From positions 559,725-623,724 of the forward strand of contig NZ_KE159568.1 in the NCBI RefSeq assembly GCF_000403845.2: a DNA stretch of 64,000 nucleotides, written 5' to 3'. Positions within the stretch are counted from its first letter, which is position 1; each line of letters opens with the position of its first letter. A program made the translations under genes and the position numbers. Shown here in pieces: positions 16,702-26,812 of this stretch. This DNA is from Eubacterium sp. 14-2. GTDB lineage: Bacteria; Bacillota; Clostridia; Lachnospirales; Lachnospiraceae. Under the pieces are notes generated by a model that was not told the origin of the DNA, ran no database searches, and saw only the letters and a program-made list of their open reading frames with translations.

Positions 16702-17961
16702 TTATTTCAAAAATTCCACGGAAGCCTTAAACTGGTCGCAGTCGATCTTCACATCAAAGGTGCCGCCCAGTGCGGCTGTATAAGTGTTTACAATGGCAAG
16801 GCCCAGTCCATTGCCTTCGGTGGTTCTGGACTCATCTCCTCTGGCAAACCGCTCCACAATCTGCTCTCTGGTAAAATTCATCTGATAACTGGAGGTATTG
16901 GTAATTTCAAACCGTACTTTCTGCCCGGTCTCTTCCGTGCTTCCTTCTTCTTTTACGTGGATGACTGAGGATTTCATAAAAATTCTGGTGTATTCCTGGG
17001 AATATTTCAATGCATTTTCCACAAGATTCTGAAAAATACGGTACATGTAGCTGCTGTCTGCTATAAAATCTGTGGGTTCTTCTGTCAGCATCACCACAAA
17101 CTCTCTGCCGCTCTCTGCTATACGGTCTCCCATATCTGCCTGCACCTGCTCAATCAGACAGTTCATTTCCATCTGTTCCATGTGAAGTTCCACATTTCCG
17201 CTGCTGGTTTTGGCCAGATCAAACAGACTGTCAATCATTTCCTTTAATTTCTGCGCTTTTCTGGAAAGAACTTCCAGATAATCAGCCACCACGTCGCTCA
17301 GTTCTTCTTTTTTCATCAGTTCGAGATAACCCACCATGGAGGTCAGAGGTGTTTTCAAATCATGGGACACATTAGAAATCAGATCCACTTTCATCTGTTC
17401 ACTGCGTAATGCGGTTTCCAGGCTTATCTGATTAATCTGTTCCAGATTTTCCATATAGAGCTTCAGCTTTTTTTTCATATAGAAACTGATGACAAGGTTA
17501 CTCACAATCCACTGAATCAGTACAGTTCCCACAGGAATATAAGCTGCACTCAGATTTCCGAACAGCCAGGTATGGTTCAGTCTGTAACGAAAATTTTTTA
17601 CCGCTATAAAAAGCCCAACTGCTGCAATAATTCCTGTCGCCAGCTTCAGTTTATGCTGTTTTCTTTCCCATTCCTGAAAAAACTGTTCCGACTGAACCTG
17701 CCAGTTTTTATTGAAATACCGCAGTCCAAACTGAAGTATTCCTGTCACACCTGCAGCAAAGCAGAAGTTCATCACACCTCCCCTGCCCAGATTGTATTCT
17801 GTGGTCATATACCGATAACTCAACATATCCGTCAGCATCATAGTCCCCAGTACAATACCCAAAATCCCCGGAATCAGAAATATTTCATCTTTTTTTAATA
17901 TTTTCTGAAGCAGCTTTTTCAGCTTCCTGCTGATTTCAGTATTTTTCCATTTTGTACCCAA
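16702..17961 (-). CDS. Sensor histidine kinase, VanS-like
   Basis: A 419-aa membrane kinase. Four hydrophobic segments lie within residues about 28-165, with almost no extracellular sensor domain, so it probably senses the membrane or a partner. HisKA phospho-His is in NVSHDLKTPLTSM (about 200-212). ATP-binding boxes are NLVENALKYS and GNGLGLAIVNTY. TTG 17961 is the start, inside the end of the response-regulator gene (26-nt overlap), with GGTGG upstream. It forms a two-component pair with the regulator before it. Confidence 0.9.
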   Translation of the reverse strand: MGTKWKNTEISRKLKKLLQKILKKDEIFLIPGILGIVLGTMMLTDMLSYRYMTTEYNLGRGGVMNFCFAAGVTGILQFGLRYFNKNWQVQSEQFFQEWERKQHKLKLATGIIAAVGLFIAVKNFRYRLNHTWLFGNLSAAYIPVGTVLIQWIVSNLVISFYMKKKLKLYMENLEQINQISLETALRSEQMKVDLISNVSHDLKTPLTSMVGYLELMKKEELSDVVADYLEVLSRKAQKLKEMIDSLFDLAKTSSGNVELHMEQMEMNCLIEQVQADMGDRIAESGREFVVMLTEEPTDFIADSSYMYRIFQNLVENALKYSQEYTRIFMKSSVIHVKEEGSTEETGQKVRFEITNTSSYQMNFTREQIVERFARGDESRTTEGNGLGLAIVNTYTAALGGTFDVKIDCDQFKASVEFLK

Positions 17962-18640
17962 TGCCCCACACCACCTTTACATATTTTGGATTTTTCGGAT
18001 CAATTTCCAGTTTCTCCCGGATATGGCGGATATGTACCATCACCGTATTTTCCACGGTATAGCTGGCCACTTCTTTCCAGACCTTCTCATAAATCTTTTC
18101 TGCAGAAAATACCTGCCCCGGATGTTCCATCAAAAGCTCCAGAATTTTATATTCTGTGGCTGTCAGCTTTACCTCCGCTCCGTCCACAACCGCTTTTTTA
18201 CTTTTCCGATCCAGCACCAGACTGCCATTTACAATCTGGTCTTCCTGAGCCTTTGGTGCACCGCCTCCCCAGGTATGATAGCGCCGAAGCTGGGCTGCCA
18301 CTCTGGCTGCCAGTTCCGCCGGATTGTAAGGCTTGGCAATATAGTCGTCCGCCCCCATCACAAGGCCGGAAACCTTGTCGCTCTCCTCGGTTTTCGCCGA
18401 CAGAATAATTACGGGAATCCTGTTGGTCTCCCTGATTTTCATCAGAGCCGACAGCCCGTTTAACCGGGGCATCATCACATCCAGCAGAATCAGATCCACC
18501 GTATGTTCCTTTAATACTTCCAGAGCCTCCAGTCCGTCATATGCTTTCAGAATCCGATAACCTTCGTATTCCAGGAGCTTTCCCAGAGAAAACACAATCT
18601 CTTTGTTGTCATCCACTACCAAAATGGTCTGTTGTTCCAT
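17936..18640 (-). CDS. OmpR/PhoB family response regulator, VanR-like
   Basis: A 234-aa DNA-binding regulator. The receiver domain (about 1-120) has DDN at 10-12, phospho-Asp in LILLDVMMP (about 54), Thr/Ser in ILSAKTEE and Lys in DYIAKPYNP. The winged-helix domain (about 135-232) has TATEYKILELLMEHPGQVFS and HIRHIREKLE. It is paired with the overlapping histidine kinase. Possible self-regulation: two TTAAGA hexamers with 11-bp period stand upstream of its promoter. Confidence 0.93.
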   Translation of the reverse strand: MEQQTILVVDDNKEIVFSLGKLLEYEGYRILKAYDGLEALEVLKEHTVDLILLDVMMPRLNGLSALMKIRETNRIPVIILSAKTEESDKVSGLVMGADDYIAKPYNPAELAARVAAQLRRYHTWGGGAPKAQEDQIVNGSLVLDRKSKKAVVDGAEVKLTATEYKILELLMEHPGQVFSAEKIYEKVWKEVASYTVENTVMVHIRHIREKLEIDPKNPKYVKVVWGIGYKMEKY

Positions 18641-18690
18641 GTCTTTTTTCTCCTTGCATTTCCAAATCTCACTTTTATCATACAGACATT

Positions 18691-18742
18691 ATAATAATGA
18701 TTTCAAAAATAAAACTCAATTAATTTCTTAAAAAAATCTTAA
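18691..18742 (-). promoter_or_regulatory. Promoter and possible direct-repeat operator of the two-component operon
   Basis: On the minus strand: TTGAGT (18714-18719), a 17-bp spacer, TATTAT (18691-18696). Just upstream are two TTAAGA hexamers, at 18726-18731 and 18737-18742, separated by 5 bp. Hexamers with an 11-bp period are the usual site form for OmpR-type regulators. The AT-rich context makes chance possible. Confidence 0.45.
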
Positions 18743-18775
18743 TCCTGACCGGAACAGACTTTTGACACCCTAATC

Positions 18776-18886
18776 TTATAAGATAAAAAAGAATGCGCCG
18801 CAATAAACATCAACCCCGCGAGCTGCGCATCATTGTTTTTTTCTTCTATAGGAAATCCAACGGAATTTCCTATAGAAGAAAAAAGC
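18776..18886 (-). repeat. Terminator-linked palindromic element, copy A
   Basis: It contains a perfect 20-bp-arm palindrome (18837-18856 with 18865-18884) whose core reads TTCTATAGGAAAT. Next to it is a second hairpin (ATGCGC...GCGCAT, 18793-18830) followed on the minus strand by TTTTTTATCTTATAAG. Copies B-F elsewhere in the window share these blocks. Confidence 0.75.
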
Positions 18887-18911
18887 GGAAACATATCAGA
18901 GACATGTTTCC
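18875..18911 (-). terminator. Terminator after TIGR04086 gene
   Basis: On the minus strand GGAAACAT pairs with ATGTTTCC, followed by GCTTTTTTCTTC. The T-tract is shared with the end of repeat copy A. Confidence 0.85.
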
Positions 18912-18939
18912 ACTCTTTCCAGATCATTTATGTCTGAAT

Positions 18940-19347
18940 TCAGCTTGCCATCCCGCCGGTCATCCCTGATGCTGTGCAGAGCACCAGGGTGGTGGCAAAC
19001 CGCGACAAATCCATATTGATTCCTTTCTGAAATACCACAGAGCCCAGTACCAGAATCAGAAAATAGCAGGCGCCCATGGTCATTCCCCACAGAAACCGTT
19101 TTTGTTTCATAACCTTTCCGCTCAAAAATCCCCCTGTAAATCCTGATAATACATAAATCAGGACAATCCCAATAGAAACAACGCTTTCACTGAGCTGCAT
19201 TTTATAGAGCATGGCAGAGAGAATCAGCAGCAGGGCTCCCGTCACCATATACATAACCAGCAGAATTTTCAATATGGACAATACAGAAATATTCGGTTTG
19301 TTTTCCCCCTTCCCTTTGGCCGAGGCCTTCCATAGTTTCTTTTCCAT
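18940..19347 (-). CDS. TIGR04086 family membrane protein
   Basis: A 135-aa protein with four hydrophobic segments (about 24-50, 57-78, 84-108, 115-133) after a basic N-terminus. The Gly-rich segment LSGFTGGFLSGKVMKQKRFLWG and the end SGMTGG fit the clostridial TIGR04086/YrzE-like family, often found beside the SCIFF and secDF genes, as here. Function is unknown. It has its own terminator. Confidence 0.8.
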   Translation of the reverse strand: MEKKLWKASAKGKGENKPNISVLSILKILLVMYMVTGALLLILSAMLYKMQLSESVVSIGIVLIYVLSGFTGGFLSGKVMKQKRFLWGMTMGACYFLILVLGSVVFQKGINMDLSRFATTLVLCTASGMTGGMAS

Positions 19348-19468
19348 CCCTTTTCCTCCCTCCTGTGGATGTCCTTTTGATTCTATGATATTTTATTCCC
19401 GACCGTTTAAAACTATTCCTGCGAAGAAAAGGGATTTCTAAATTTTTCCTGAATTTTCAGGGAATTCC

Positions 19469-19497
19469 TTGCAAAATCCTCCTGTATCCGGTATATT
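19469..19497 (+). promoter_or_regulatory. Sigma-A promoter of the CorC-type gene
   Basis: TTGCAA, a 17-bp spacer, then TATATT, located 25 nt before the start codon. Confidence 0.65.
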
Positions 19498-19521
19498 AAT
19501 GTATTGAAAGGAGAGATGTAC

Positions 19522-20790
19522 TTGGACTCAGGTGACGTCATACAATTAATTATCATTATTATCTTATTAATGTTATCTGCATTTTTTTCTTCTGCAGAAA
19601 CAGCTTTGACCACTTCTAATAAAATCCGTCTCAGAAGCATGGCGGAAGAAGGTAACAAACGGGCGAAAAAGGTACTGGAGATTACAGATGACTCCGGTAA
19701 AATGCTCAGCGCCATACTGATTGGAAACAATATCGTAAATTTGTCCTCCGCTTCTCTGGCCACCACCCTTGCCACAAAGATTTTCGGCAATGCGGGCGCC
19801 GGAATTGCCACAGGTATTCTGACGGTACTGGTACTGATTTTCGGTGAAATTTCACCCAAAACTTTTGCCACCATCCATGCGGATAAAATTTCCCTGGCCT
19901 ATGCAGGCACAATCAGCGGACTTATGAAACTGCTCACTCCTGTTATTTTTGTTATTAATAAGCTGGCACTCGGTTTTCTGATTCTGCTGCGTGTGGATGC
20001 TTCCGGCGCTCAGAACACCATGACAGAAGACGAACTCCGCACTATTGTGGATGTAAGCCATGAAGAGGGAGTAATTGAAACAGAAGAACGGGAAATGATT
20101 AACAATGTGTTTGATTTCGGCGATGCCCAGGCAAAAGAGGTTATGGTACCCCGTATTGATATGACATTTGCTGATATTAACAGCACTTATCAGGAATTGC
20201 TGGACATTTTCCGTGAAGATAAATTTACCCGGCTTCCGGTGTTTGAAGATTCTACAGACAATGTGGTGGGTATTATCAATATGAAAGACCTTCTTCTCTA
20301 TGAAGATAAAGACCATTTTTCCATCCGCAACATTATGCGAAAGCCCTATTATACTTATGAGCATAAAAATACTGCGGAGCTCCTGTTGGAAATGCGTAAA
20401 TCATCCATCAATATTGCCATTGTGCTGGACGAATACGGAGCAACTGCAGGGTTAATCACGTTAGAGGATCTGCTGGAAGAAATTGTAGGAGAAATCCGGG
20501 ATGAATACGACATGGATGAAGAAGATCCTGTCCAGAAAATCAGTGAACTGGAATATATGATACAGGGTTCTCTGAATCTCAACGACCTGCATGACATTCT
20601 GAATCTGGATCTGGTATCTGACAATTATGATTCGGTTGGCGGTTACGTTATCGGTCTTTTGGATCATCTGCCCACACCGGGCGAATCTGTCACCACGCCG
20701 GAAGGTCTGTTTTTCCGGGTTGAAGATATGGATAAAAACCGGATCAGCAAAATTTTCGTGCGGCTTCCGGAGCCATCCAAAGAAGAATAA
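19522..20790 (+). CDS. CNNM/CorC (HlyC) family membrane protein with CBS pair
   Basis: A 422-aa protein. Residues about 1-185 form the DUF21 (CNNM) membrane domain with 3-4 helices (FFSSAETALTTSNKIRLR, IFGEISPKTFA). Residues about 200-325 are two CBS domains (EVMVPRIDMTFADIN, IAIVLDEYGATAGLITLEDL). Residues about 340-422 are the CorC/HlyC associated domain. Relatives move Mg2+/Co2+ or Na+. TTG 19522 is preferred: AAAGGAGAG lies 8 nt upstream, whereas ATG 19516 would sit directly on that site. Confidence 0.9.
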   Translation: MDSGDVIQLIIIIILLMLSAFFSSAETALTTSNKIRLRSMAEEGNKRAKKVLEITDDSGKMLSAILIGNNIVNLSSASLATTLATKIFGNAGAGIATGILTVLVLIFGEISPKTFATIHADKISLAYAGTISGLMKLLTPVIFVINKLALGFLILLRVDASGAQNTMTEDELRTIVDVSHEEGVIETEEREMINNVFDFGDAQAKEVMVPRIDMTFADINSTYQELLDIFREDKFTRLPVFEDSTDNVVGIINMKDLLLYEDKDHFSIRNIMRKPYYTYEHKNTAELLLEMRKSSINIAIVLDEYGATAGLITLEDLLEEIVGEIRDEYDMDEEDPVQKISELEYMIQGSLNLNDLHDILNLDLVSDNYDSVGGYVIGLLDHLPTPGESVTTPEGLFFRVEDMDKNRISKIFVRLPEPSKEE

Positions 20791-20845
20791 AAAGGATTCT
20801 GCTTTACAGAAATCATGTGATTTCATATTTCATGGTAAAACAGTA

Positions 20846-20901
20846 TTACCCGTTTAATAAAAAAGCTCCGCCCGTGGCGGAGTTTTTTATTAAACGGGTA
20901 A
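20846..20901. terminator. Bidirectional terminator
   Basis: A long palindrome TTACCCGTTTAATAAAAAA / TTTTTTATTAAACGGGTAA with the inner stem CTCCGCC-cgt-GGCGGAG. It serves the convergent CorC-type gene and sfsA; the last codons of sfsA lie inside it. Confidence 0.92.
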
Positions 20902-21618
20902 CAGTCTGACTTCCACAGGCCTGTCCAGCCATATTTCATCCTCTGTAACTCTGCAGTCCCAGGCCAGAACACCCACTCCGGCTTTCTGTACCTGCCGCAG
21001 TGTCTCTCCAAACTCAGGATGGGTTCGGTCATTGGGCTCAAAATACCGGATTCCCTTCATCTGAATTACAAACAGGATATAGCTCTCATATCCCTCTCTG
21101 ACTGCCCGTTCCAGTTCCAGCATATGCCTGATCCCCCGTTCTGTGGGCGCATCGGGAAATCTTGCAATTCCATCTTCTTCCAGTGTAACGCCTTTTACTT
21201 CTATAAAAATTTTTCTCGCTTTTTCCTGTCCTGCTTCCACATAAAAATCTATTCTGGAGCTGCCATATCTGCATTCCGGTTTTATATAAGTAATATCTGA
21301 AAATGGAAAGTCCTCTCCTTCTTTCCTGCGGGCGTACCCTCCCTGTTTCAGCCACTCCCCCACTGCCCTGTTGGGCGCCTGGGAATCCATGTTAATCAGA
21401 GTTTCTCCTTTTCTGACAGTAATCAGATCCCAGGCTGTTTTACGGTTGGGATTATCGCTTTTATCCAGCCATACGGCTGCCCCCGGAACGAGAAGTTCCC
21501 GGCATCTTCCGGTATTTTTTACATGGCATGTTTCCATTCGGCCTTCCAGTTCCACCAGAGCTGCAAAGCGGTTGAGACGTTTCTCAAAACGCCCCGGAAC
21601 AATCTGTGTATATTTCAT
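20890..21618 (-). CDS. sfsA: SfsA family nuclease (sugar fermentation stimulation protein)
   Basis: A 242-aa protein with an N-terminal OB-like part (GRFEKRLNRFAALVELEGR, HVKNTGRCRELLVPGA) and a PD-(D/E)xK-type part (CRYGSSRIDFYVE, then FIEVKGVTLE, about 115-150). E. coli SfsA was named for a sugar-fermentation effect, and family members are now described as nucleic-acid binding or nucleases. ATG 21618 is preferred because GGAG lies 6 nt upstream; the ATG at 21630 overlaps that site. It stands alone. Confidence 0.92.
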   Translation of the reverse strand: MKYTQIVPGRFEKRLNRFAALVELEGRMETCHVKNTGRCRELLVPGAAVWLDKSDNPNRKTAWDLITVRKGETLINMDSQAPNRAVGEWLKQGGYARRKEGEDFPFSDITYIKPECRYGSSRIDFYVEAGQEKARKIFIEVKGVTLEEDGIARFPDAPTERGIRHMLELERAVREGYESYILFVIQMKGIRYFEPNDRTHPEFGETLRQVQKAGVGVLAWDCRVTEDEIWLDRPVEVRLLPV

Positions 21619-21677
21619 CTCAATCTCCATTTTGACCCCGGACCGTCAGGATACCCCGAAAAAGGCTGTGTCCTGTT

Positions 21678-24185
21678 TCAGTCGCCGGGCTCCTGAATCT
21701 GCTTTTCATCCGGAATCCATTTTTTCAGAATCCGGTAAATATCTTTTAAATCAATGGGCTTTGCAATATGTCCATTCATGCCCGCCTGCCTTGCTTTGAG
21801 CACATCGCTGGAAAATGCATTTGCACTCATGGCCACAATGGGAATGATTCTGGCGTCTCCCCGGTTCATCTGCCGGATAGCCCTGGTCATCTCATGCCCG
21901 TCCATTTCCGGCATCTGCACATCGCTCAGAATGATATCGAAATAATTTTCCGGATTTTCCGCAAATTTTTCAATCCCTTCTTTTCCATTCCAGGCGATTT
22001 CAAGTTCTGCCCCGGTAATTCCCAGCAGTTCCTGTGCAATCTCCATATTCAGCTCGTTATCCTCCACCAGAAGAATCCGTACCTCGCCATTTTTGAACTG
22101 GACAGGCTTCCCGGCATCTGTCTCAGACACTTCTGTGGATTCCGGTTCTTCTATCACCTCATTCTGCAGGGGCAGACGTATGATAAAGGTACTTCCCTCT
22201 CCCGGAAAACTGATAATTTCTATGGTTCCGCCCATCATGCTCACAATATTTTTCGTAATGGCCATTCCAAGGCCTGTGCCTTCAATTCCGCCTGTCTGTC
22301 CTGTATCTCCCCGTTCAAAGGGCACAAATATTTTTTCCTGAATTTCCCTGGTCATTCCAATTCCGTTGTCCATACAGTAAAATTCATAAAACCGCCGGTC
22401 GCCTCTCCGGTTTTCTGTCTCTTCCACGCACAGACTGATACTACCGCCCTCCGGTGTAAACTTTATGGCGTTGCCCAGCACATTGGTCAGTATCTGCTGA
22501 ATACGCAGACTGTCAGAAACCACCATTTCATGGGAAATCGAATCAATGTCCAGGGTCATCTCCTGATTTTTAGCAGCAGCCTGTACCTGCATTACAGCTC
22601 CCGCTTCCTGCAGAAGGGTTCTGAGATTAAAAGGTTCCTCATTCAGAACCACATGGCCGCTCTCAATTTTTGACATATCCAGTACATCATTAATCAGGCT
22701 TTTCAGGTGCATGGAAGACAGTTCTATCTTGTGAATACAGTCCTTTAACCGCTCCGGATTATCCAGATTCATTCTGGCAATGGTGGTCATTCCCACAATG
22801 GCATTCATGGGCGTGCGCATATCATGGCTCATATTGGACAAAAACCTGCTCTTGGCCCGGCTTGCATTTTTCACCTGCAGAAGAGATGTTTCCAGCGCTT
22901 CCCGCTGATGAATTTCCTTCGTCTTATCTGTAATCACAACAATCCTGTAATTTCCCCCGCCTCCGGATCTGACATAAATATGAATGCCGAATTCCCGCTG
23001 CTCCCCGGTATGGGGATTGGTAATTCTCCGCTGAAACTGGTAATCCTGACTTTGTTTTATTTCCTCAATGTCCACCTGGTTTTCCAGAAGCCACTTTTCA
23101 ATCAGCCCCTGCTGCTGACGGATTGCCTCCGGGGAATACCCCATAATCCGGCCTGCATTGTTGCTGATATACTCCAGCTCCCCGGTATCCTCATTCTGCA
23201 TAATGAAAATCTCATCCACCATATCTGTCATCCAGCTGAAAGCAGACTGACGTTTCTTATATTCCCGGCTTCCTTTCCACCAGAATAATATAATTACTAC
23301 TGTGTACACCAGAATTTTGCTTAACAGCGCCACCATGGAAATCCGATAACACTCCACCACATTGGTGCGGATGGCCAGACTCCAGTTACTGTTGCGGATG
23401 GGAATGCTTTTTACATACTGAAGTTTTCCTCCGTACAATTTCCAGTAGGAAACTTTTTCCCGGTTCTCCATGGCCTCCCTGATTTCCTCTCCCCCTTTGC
23501 TGACCCAGTCGTTTAATTTAAAATTATCATCAAAGCTCTGGCCTCTGGCTTTTATATTGGCATGGGCCGCCGCCAGAAATCTGCTGTCATACATACAGAA
23601 ATAAAATTTTCCGTCAATGGAATCTCCCTCAATAATATTCTGCATATAGTCAAAATAAACGGAAACCTCAACAGCCCCGCTCCATTCTCCGGTATTGTCG
23701 TTAAAAACAGGCTGCCACACGGTAAAAATCTGAATATTTTCACCCTCTTTCGCCTGATAAATATCTGTCAGCACCTTTCTGCGGCTTTCCTTTAATTCCT
23801 GAAATATGGCAGAATCACTGATATTTTCGGTTCCCTCCCGATTGGTGGAAGCATATGTTCCTTCCGCATCCACAACTCCAATAGCATAGAGCCCGTATAC
23901 TTCCGCAAAAGATTTCAGGCCTTTTACTTTTTCCTCAAGTGCTCCCTGTGTATTCTGCATCCTGTCATTTTCTGCAATGGAACCCGCCAGATTCCATACG
24001 TTGCTCATATATTCGGCAATTTTGCTCTCTGTCAGCCCGGTCTGGTTACTTACGCTCTCTTCCATAATGTCATAGGTGGAAATTGCAGTGACCGCAATAT
24101 CAAACAAAGCCAGCAGCACGCAAAGCAGCTGTACCAGATGATAGGCTGAATAGGGTATCCTCCGCTTCTTTCTGTAACTCTTCAC
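21678..24185 (-). CDS. Hybrid sensor histidine kinase with Cache, PAS and receiver domains
   Basis: An 835-aa membrane protein. TM1 is about 13-37, an extracellular dCache-like sensor about 40-285 (ANIKARGQSFDDNFKL), and TM2 about 288-307. A PAS-like region spans about 320-430 (MQNEDTGELEYISNNAGRIM). HisKA has SNMSHDMRTPMNAIVGM (about 450-465), and ATP-binding boxes are NVLGNAIKF, DNGIGM and GTGLGMAI. A C-terminal receiver (about 700-822) has phospho-Asp in IILSDVQMPEMDG. There is no DNA-binding output, so it probably relays through another partner. GTG 24185 follows AGGGGGAACGGAA. Confidence 0.92.
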   Translation of the reverse strand: MKSYRKKRRIPYSAYHLVQLLCVLLALFDIAVTAISTYDIMEESVSNQTGLTESKIAEYMSNVWNLAGSIAENDRMQNTQGALEEKVKGLKSFAEVYGLYAIGVVDAEGTYASTNREGTENISDSAIFQELKESRRKVLTDIYQAKEGENIQIFTVWQPVFNDNTGEWSGAVEVSVYFDYMQNIIEGDSIDGKFYFCMYDSRFLAAAHANIKARGQSFDDNFKLNDWVSKGGEEIREAMENREKVSYWKLYGGKLQYVKSIPIRNSNWSLAIRTNVVECYRISMVALLSKILVYTVVIILFWWKGSREYKKRQSAFSWMTDMVDEIFIMQNEDTGELEYISNNAGRIMGYSPEAIRQQQGLIEKWLLENQVDIEEIKQSQDYQFQRRITNPHTGEQREFGIHIYVRSGGGGNYRIVVITDKTKEIHQREALETSLLQVKNASRAKSRFLSNMSHDMRTPMNAIVGMTTIARMNLDNPERLKDCIHKIELSSMHLKSLINDVLDMSKIESGHVVLNEEPFNLRTLLQEAGAVMQVQAAAKNQEMTLDIDSISHEMVVSDSLRIQQILTNVLGNAIKFTPEGGSISLCVEETENRRGDRRFYEFYCMDNGIGMTREIQEKIFVPFERGDTGQTGGIEGTGLGMAITKNIVSMMGGTIEIISFPGEGSTFIIRLPLQNEVIEEPESTEVSETDAGKPVQFKNGEVRILLVEDNELNMEIAQELLGITGAELEIAWNGKEGIEKFAENPENYFDIILSDVQMPEMDGHEMTRAIRQMNRGDARIIPIVAMSANAFSSDVLKARQAGMNGHIAKPIDLKDIYRILKKWIPDEKQIQEPGD

Positions 24186-24309
24186 TTCCGTTCCCCCTGC
24201 TTTCTTCCTTTATAATAGAAAATGATACCACATTTTTCCGATTTTTTCCATGGAAACTTACATAGCCTGGCACCGCTCCATTCCGGGGAAACCTGCGCAT
24301 ATTATTTTT

Positions 24310-24499
24310 ATCTTACAGGAAAGATACTTTCATGCTTTAGCGTGACAAGGTCTTTCCTGTAAGAGAACAAAGAATCCTGCTTTGCAGGATTCTCCGCCTG
24401 CGGCGGGTCGCTTTAGCGACATATTTCTTTTCCGCCGCAGTGTGATAATTGTCTTTTATTCTATAGGAAATCCAGAGGAATTTCCTATAGAATAAAAAA
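24310..24499 (-). repeat. Terminator-linked palindromic element, copy B (double)
   Basis: This fills most of the 365-bp gap 24186-24550. One hairpin has perfect arms CTTACAGGAAAGA and TCTTTCCTGTAAG around an inner hairpin TCATGC-TTTA-GCGTGA (24311-24358). A second has TCTATAGGAAAT with ATTTCCTATAGA (about 24460-24490). Between them are GAATCCTGC/GCAGGATTC, the block GTCGCTTTAGCGAC and a GCCGC stem. The left end joins the glgP terminator T-tract. Confidence 0.8.
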
Positions 24500-24533
24500 G
24501 GCGGCTTCAAACCATCTCTGATTTGAAACCGCC
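24491..24533 (-). terminator. Terminator after glgP
   Basis: On the minus strand GGCGG-TTTCAAA pairs with TTTGAA-CCGCC, followed by TTTTTTATTC. The T-tract is the first part of repeat copy B. Confidence 0.9.
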
Positions 24534-24550
24534 CTGCTGTCTCACAGGAA

Positions 24551-26812
24551 TTATTTTAATTTCCAGATATCTTTGTTGTATTCTGCAATGGTTCGGTCGG
24601 ATGAGAAGAATCCTGCCTTTGCTGTATTTACCAGCATTTTCTTCGCCCATGCAGTTCTGTTTTCATAATCTTTGTAGATTTCTTCTTTTTTGGCTGCATA
24701 ATCTTTATAATCCAGAAGCGTCATAAACCAGTCTTTGTTCAGCAGCTCATGATAGAGGCGCTCCAGATGTTCTCTGTGGCCCACTTTCATCATTTCCTCA
24801 CTTACAATAAAGTCCACAGCCTCTTTGATATCCTCATCTTCTTCATAGAATTTCCGGGAAACGTAATCGCCTTTTTCATAATGTTCGATAACGGTGTCGG
24901 AGCTTTCTCCGAAAATGTAGATATTTTCCTCACCTACCAGATCTGCAATTTCCACATTGGCTCCGTCCATGGTTCCAAGCGTTACGGCACCGTTCAGCAT
25001 GAACTTCATGTTTCCGGTTCCGGATGCTTCTTTGGAAGCCAGTGAAATCTGCTCGGAAATATCGCAGGCCGGAATCAGCTTTTCCGCATTGGTTACGTTG
25101 TAGTTTTCCACCATCACCACTTTCAGGTAAGGACTTACCTCCGGGTCATTGTTTACCAGTTCCTGCAGGCACAGAATCAGATGGATAATGTCTTTTGCAA
25201 TGGTATAGGCCGGAGCTGCCTTTGCACCGAAAATGACAGTGATGGGAGTAGCCGGTTTCTTTCCTTTTTTAATTTCCAGATATTTGTGAATCACATGCAA
25301 TGCGTTCATCTGCTGGCGTTTGTACTCATGAAGACGTTTAATCTGAATATCAAAAACAGAATGCTCATCCAGTTCCACGCCCTGCTTTTCTTTCAGGTAT
25401 GCCACAAGATTTTTCTTGTTTTCCTGTTTGATTTCCAACAGTCTGTTCAGGACTTTTTCATCATCGGCAAAGGAAAGAAGTTTCTCCAGTTCGTCTGCAT
25501 TTTTGTGCCAGCCTGTTCCGATAACTTCATCCAGATAGTGGCTTAATCCTTTATTACAGTGCATCAGCCAGCGGCGGAAGGTAATTCCGTTGGTCTTGTT
25601 GTTGAACTTCTCCGGATACAGTTTATAGAAGTTATTCAGTTCGTTTTTCTTCAAAATCTCAGTGTGCAGGTATGCCACACCGTTTACGCTGAAACCATAG
25701 TGAATGTCCATATTTGCCATATGTACCAGGTTTCCCTCGTCAATAATGGCTACGGATCTGTCGTCAAACCTGTCTTTTACAATGGTATCCAGTTCACGGA
25801 TAATGGGCATCAGCTGAGGTACTGCCCGGTTCAGGTAGTCCATGGGCCATTTTTCCAGCGCCTCTGCCAGAATGGTATGGTTGGTGTATGCACAGGTTTT
25901 CGACACAATATCAATGGCGTCATTCATACGGATGCCACGTTCCATCAGCAGACGGATTAACTCCGGAATTACCATACTTGGATGGGTATCGTTAATCTGG
26001 ATTGCCGCATAGTCCGGTAAATCGTAGAGTTTACATCCCTTTGCCTCGCACTCGGAAAGAATCAGGCGTGCCGCGTTGCTTACCATAAAATACTGCTGAT
26101 ACACACGCAGAAGACGTCCTGCATCATCGGAATCATCCGGATACAAAAACAGCGTCAGGTTCTTCATAATATCGCCCTTGTTGAAACTGATTCCGTCTCC
26201 TACCAGATTTTCATCTACCGTTTCAATGTCAAACAAATGCAGCTTGTTGGTTCTGTTTTCAAATCCCGTTACATCCAGGTCATACATTCTGGACTGTACG
26301 GTAAATCCTCCGAACTGTACGGGATAGGTCACGTCAGTTCTGGTAAGCCAGCTCTCTGCTTCCATCCACGGATTTTTGTTTTCTTTCTGCAGACGGTTCT
26401 CAAACGTCTGTAAAAACAGGCCGAAATGGTAATTCAGGCCGATTCCGTCTCCGTTCATTCCAAGGGTTGCCATGGAATCCAGGAAACATGCTGCCAGACG
26501 TCCCAGTCCTCCGTTTCCCAGAGAAGGTTCCGGCTCCACCTGTTCAATCAGGCTGATATCTTTGCCATACTGCGCCAGCATTTCTGCCACTTCATCGTAA
26601 ATTCCCAGGTTAATCAGATTATTGGACAACAGTTTTCCAATCAGAAATTCTGCGGAAATATAATAGATTTTTTTCTTTCCTTCCTGGCTCTCTTTTTCTT
26701 TTGCCATATCTTTTACGATGCCCAGAAGGCCGTAATAAATCTGCTCATTGGTGCAGGCCGCAATATTGTTGCAGCATTTCTGTTCCAGCAATTCTCTTAC
26801 ATTCACACTCAT
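24551..26812 (-). CDS. glgP: Glycogen/starch phosphorylase
   Basis: A 753-aa PLP enzyme that releases glucose-1-phosphate from alpha-1,4-glucan ends. Motifs seen: [19 protein letters not shown] (about 105-123), NYHFGLF, and the PLP-lysine region [19 protein letters not shown] (about 620-638). Length is slightly short for the family but fits clostridial GlgP. The start is ATG 26812 with AGGAGGAAG; an in-frame ATG at 26845 has none. A small hairpin CCGGCAG...CTGCCGG (26857-26876) lies in its leader. It is divergent from an AraC regulator. Confidence 0.96.
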   Translation of the reverse strand: MSVNVRELLEQKCCNNIAACTNEQIYYGLLGIVKDMAKEKESQEGKKKIYYISAEFLIGKLLSNNLINLGIYDEVAEMLAQYGKDISLIEQVEPEPSLGNGGLGRLAACFLDSMATLGMNGDGIGLNYHFGLFLQTFENRLQKENKNPWMEAESWLTRTDVTYPVQFGGFTVQSRMYDLDVTGFENRTNKLHLFDIETVDENLVGDGISFNKGDIMKNLTLFLYPDDSDDAGRLLRVYQQYFMVSNAARLILSECEAKGCKLYDLPDYAAIQINDTHPSMVIPELIRLLMERGIRMNDAIDIVSKTCAYTNHTILAEALEKWPMDYLNRAVPQLMPIIRELDTIVKDRFDDRSVAIIDEGNLVHMANMDIHYGFSVNGVAYLHTEILKKNELNNFYKLYPEKFNNKTNGITFRRWLMHCNKGLSHYLDEVIGTGWHKNADELEKLLSFADDEKVLNRLLEIKQENKKNLVAYLKEKQGVELDEHSVFDIQIKRLHEYKRQQMNALHVIHKYLEIKKGKKPATPITVIFGAKAAPAYTIAKDIIHLILCLQELVNNDPEVSPYLKVVMVENYNVTNAEKLIPACDISEQISLASKEASGTGNMKFMLNGAVTLGTMDGANVEIADLVGEENIYIFGESSDTVIEHYEKGDYVSRKFYEEDEDIKEAVDFIVSEEMMKVGHREHLERLYHELLNKDWFMTLLDYKDYAAKKEEIYKDYENRTAWAKKMLVNTAKAGFFSSDRTIAEYNKDIWKLK

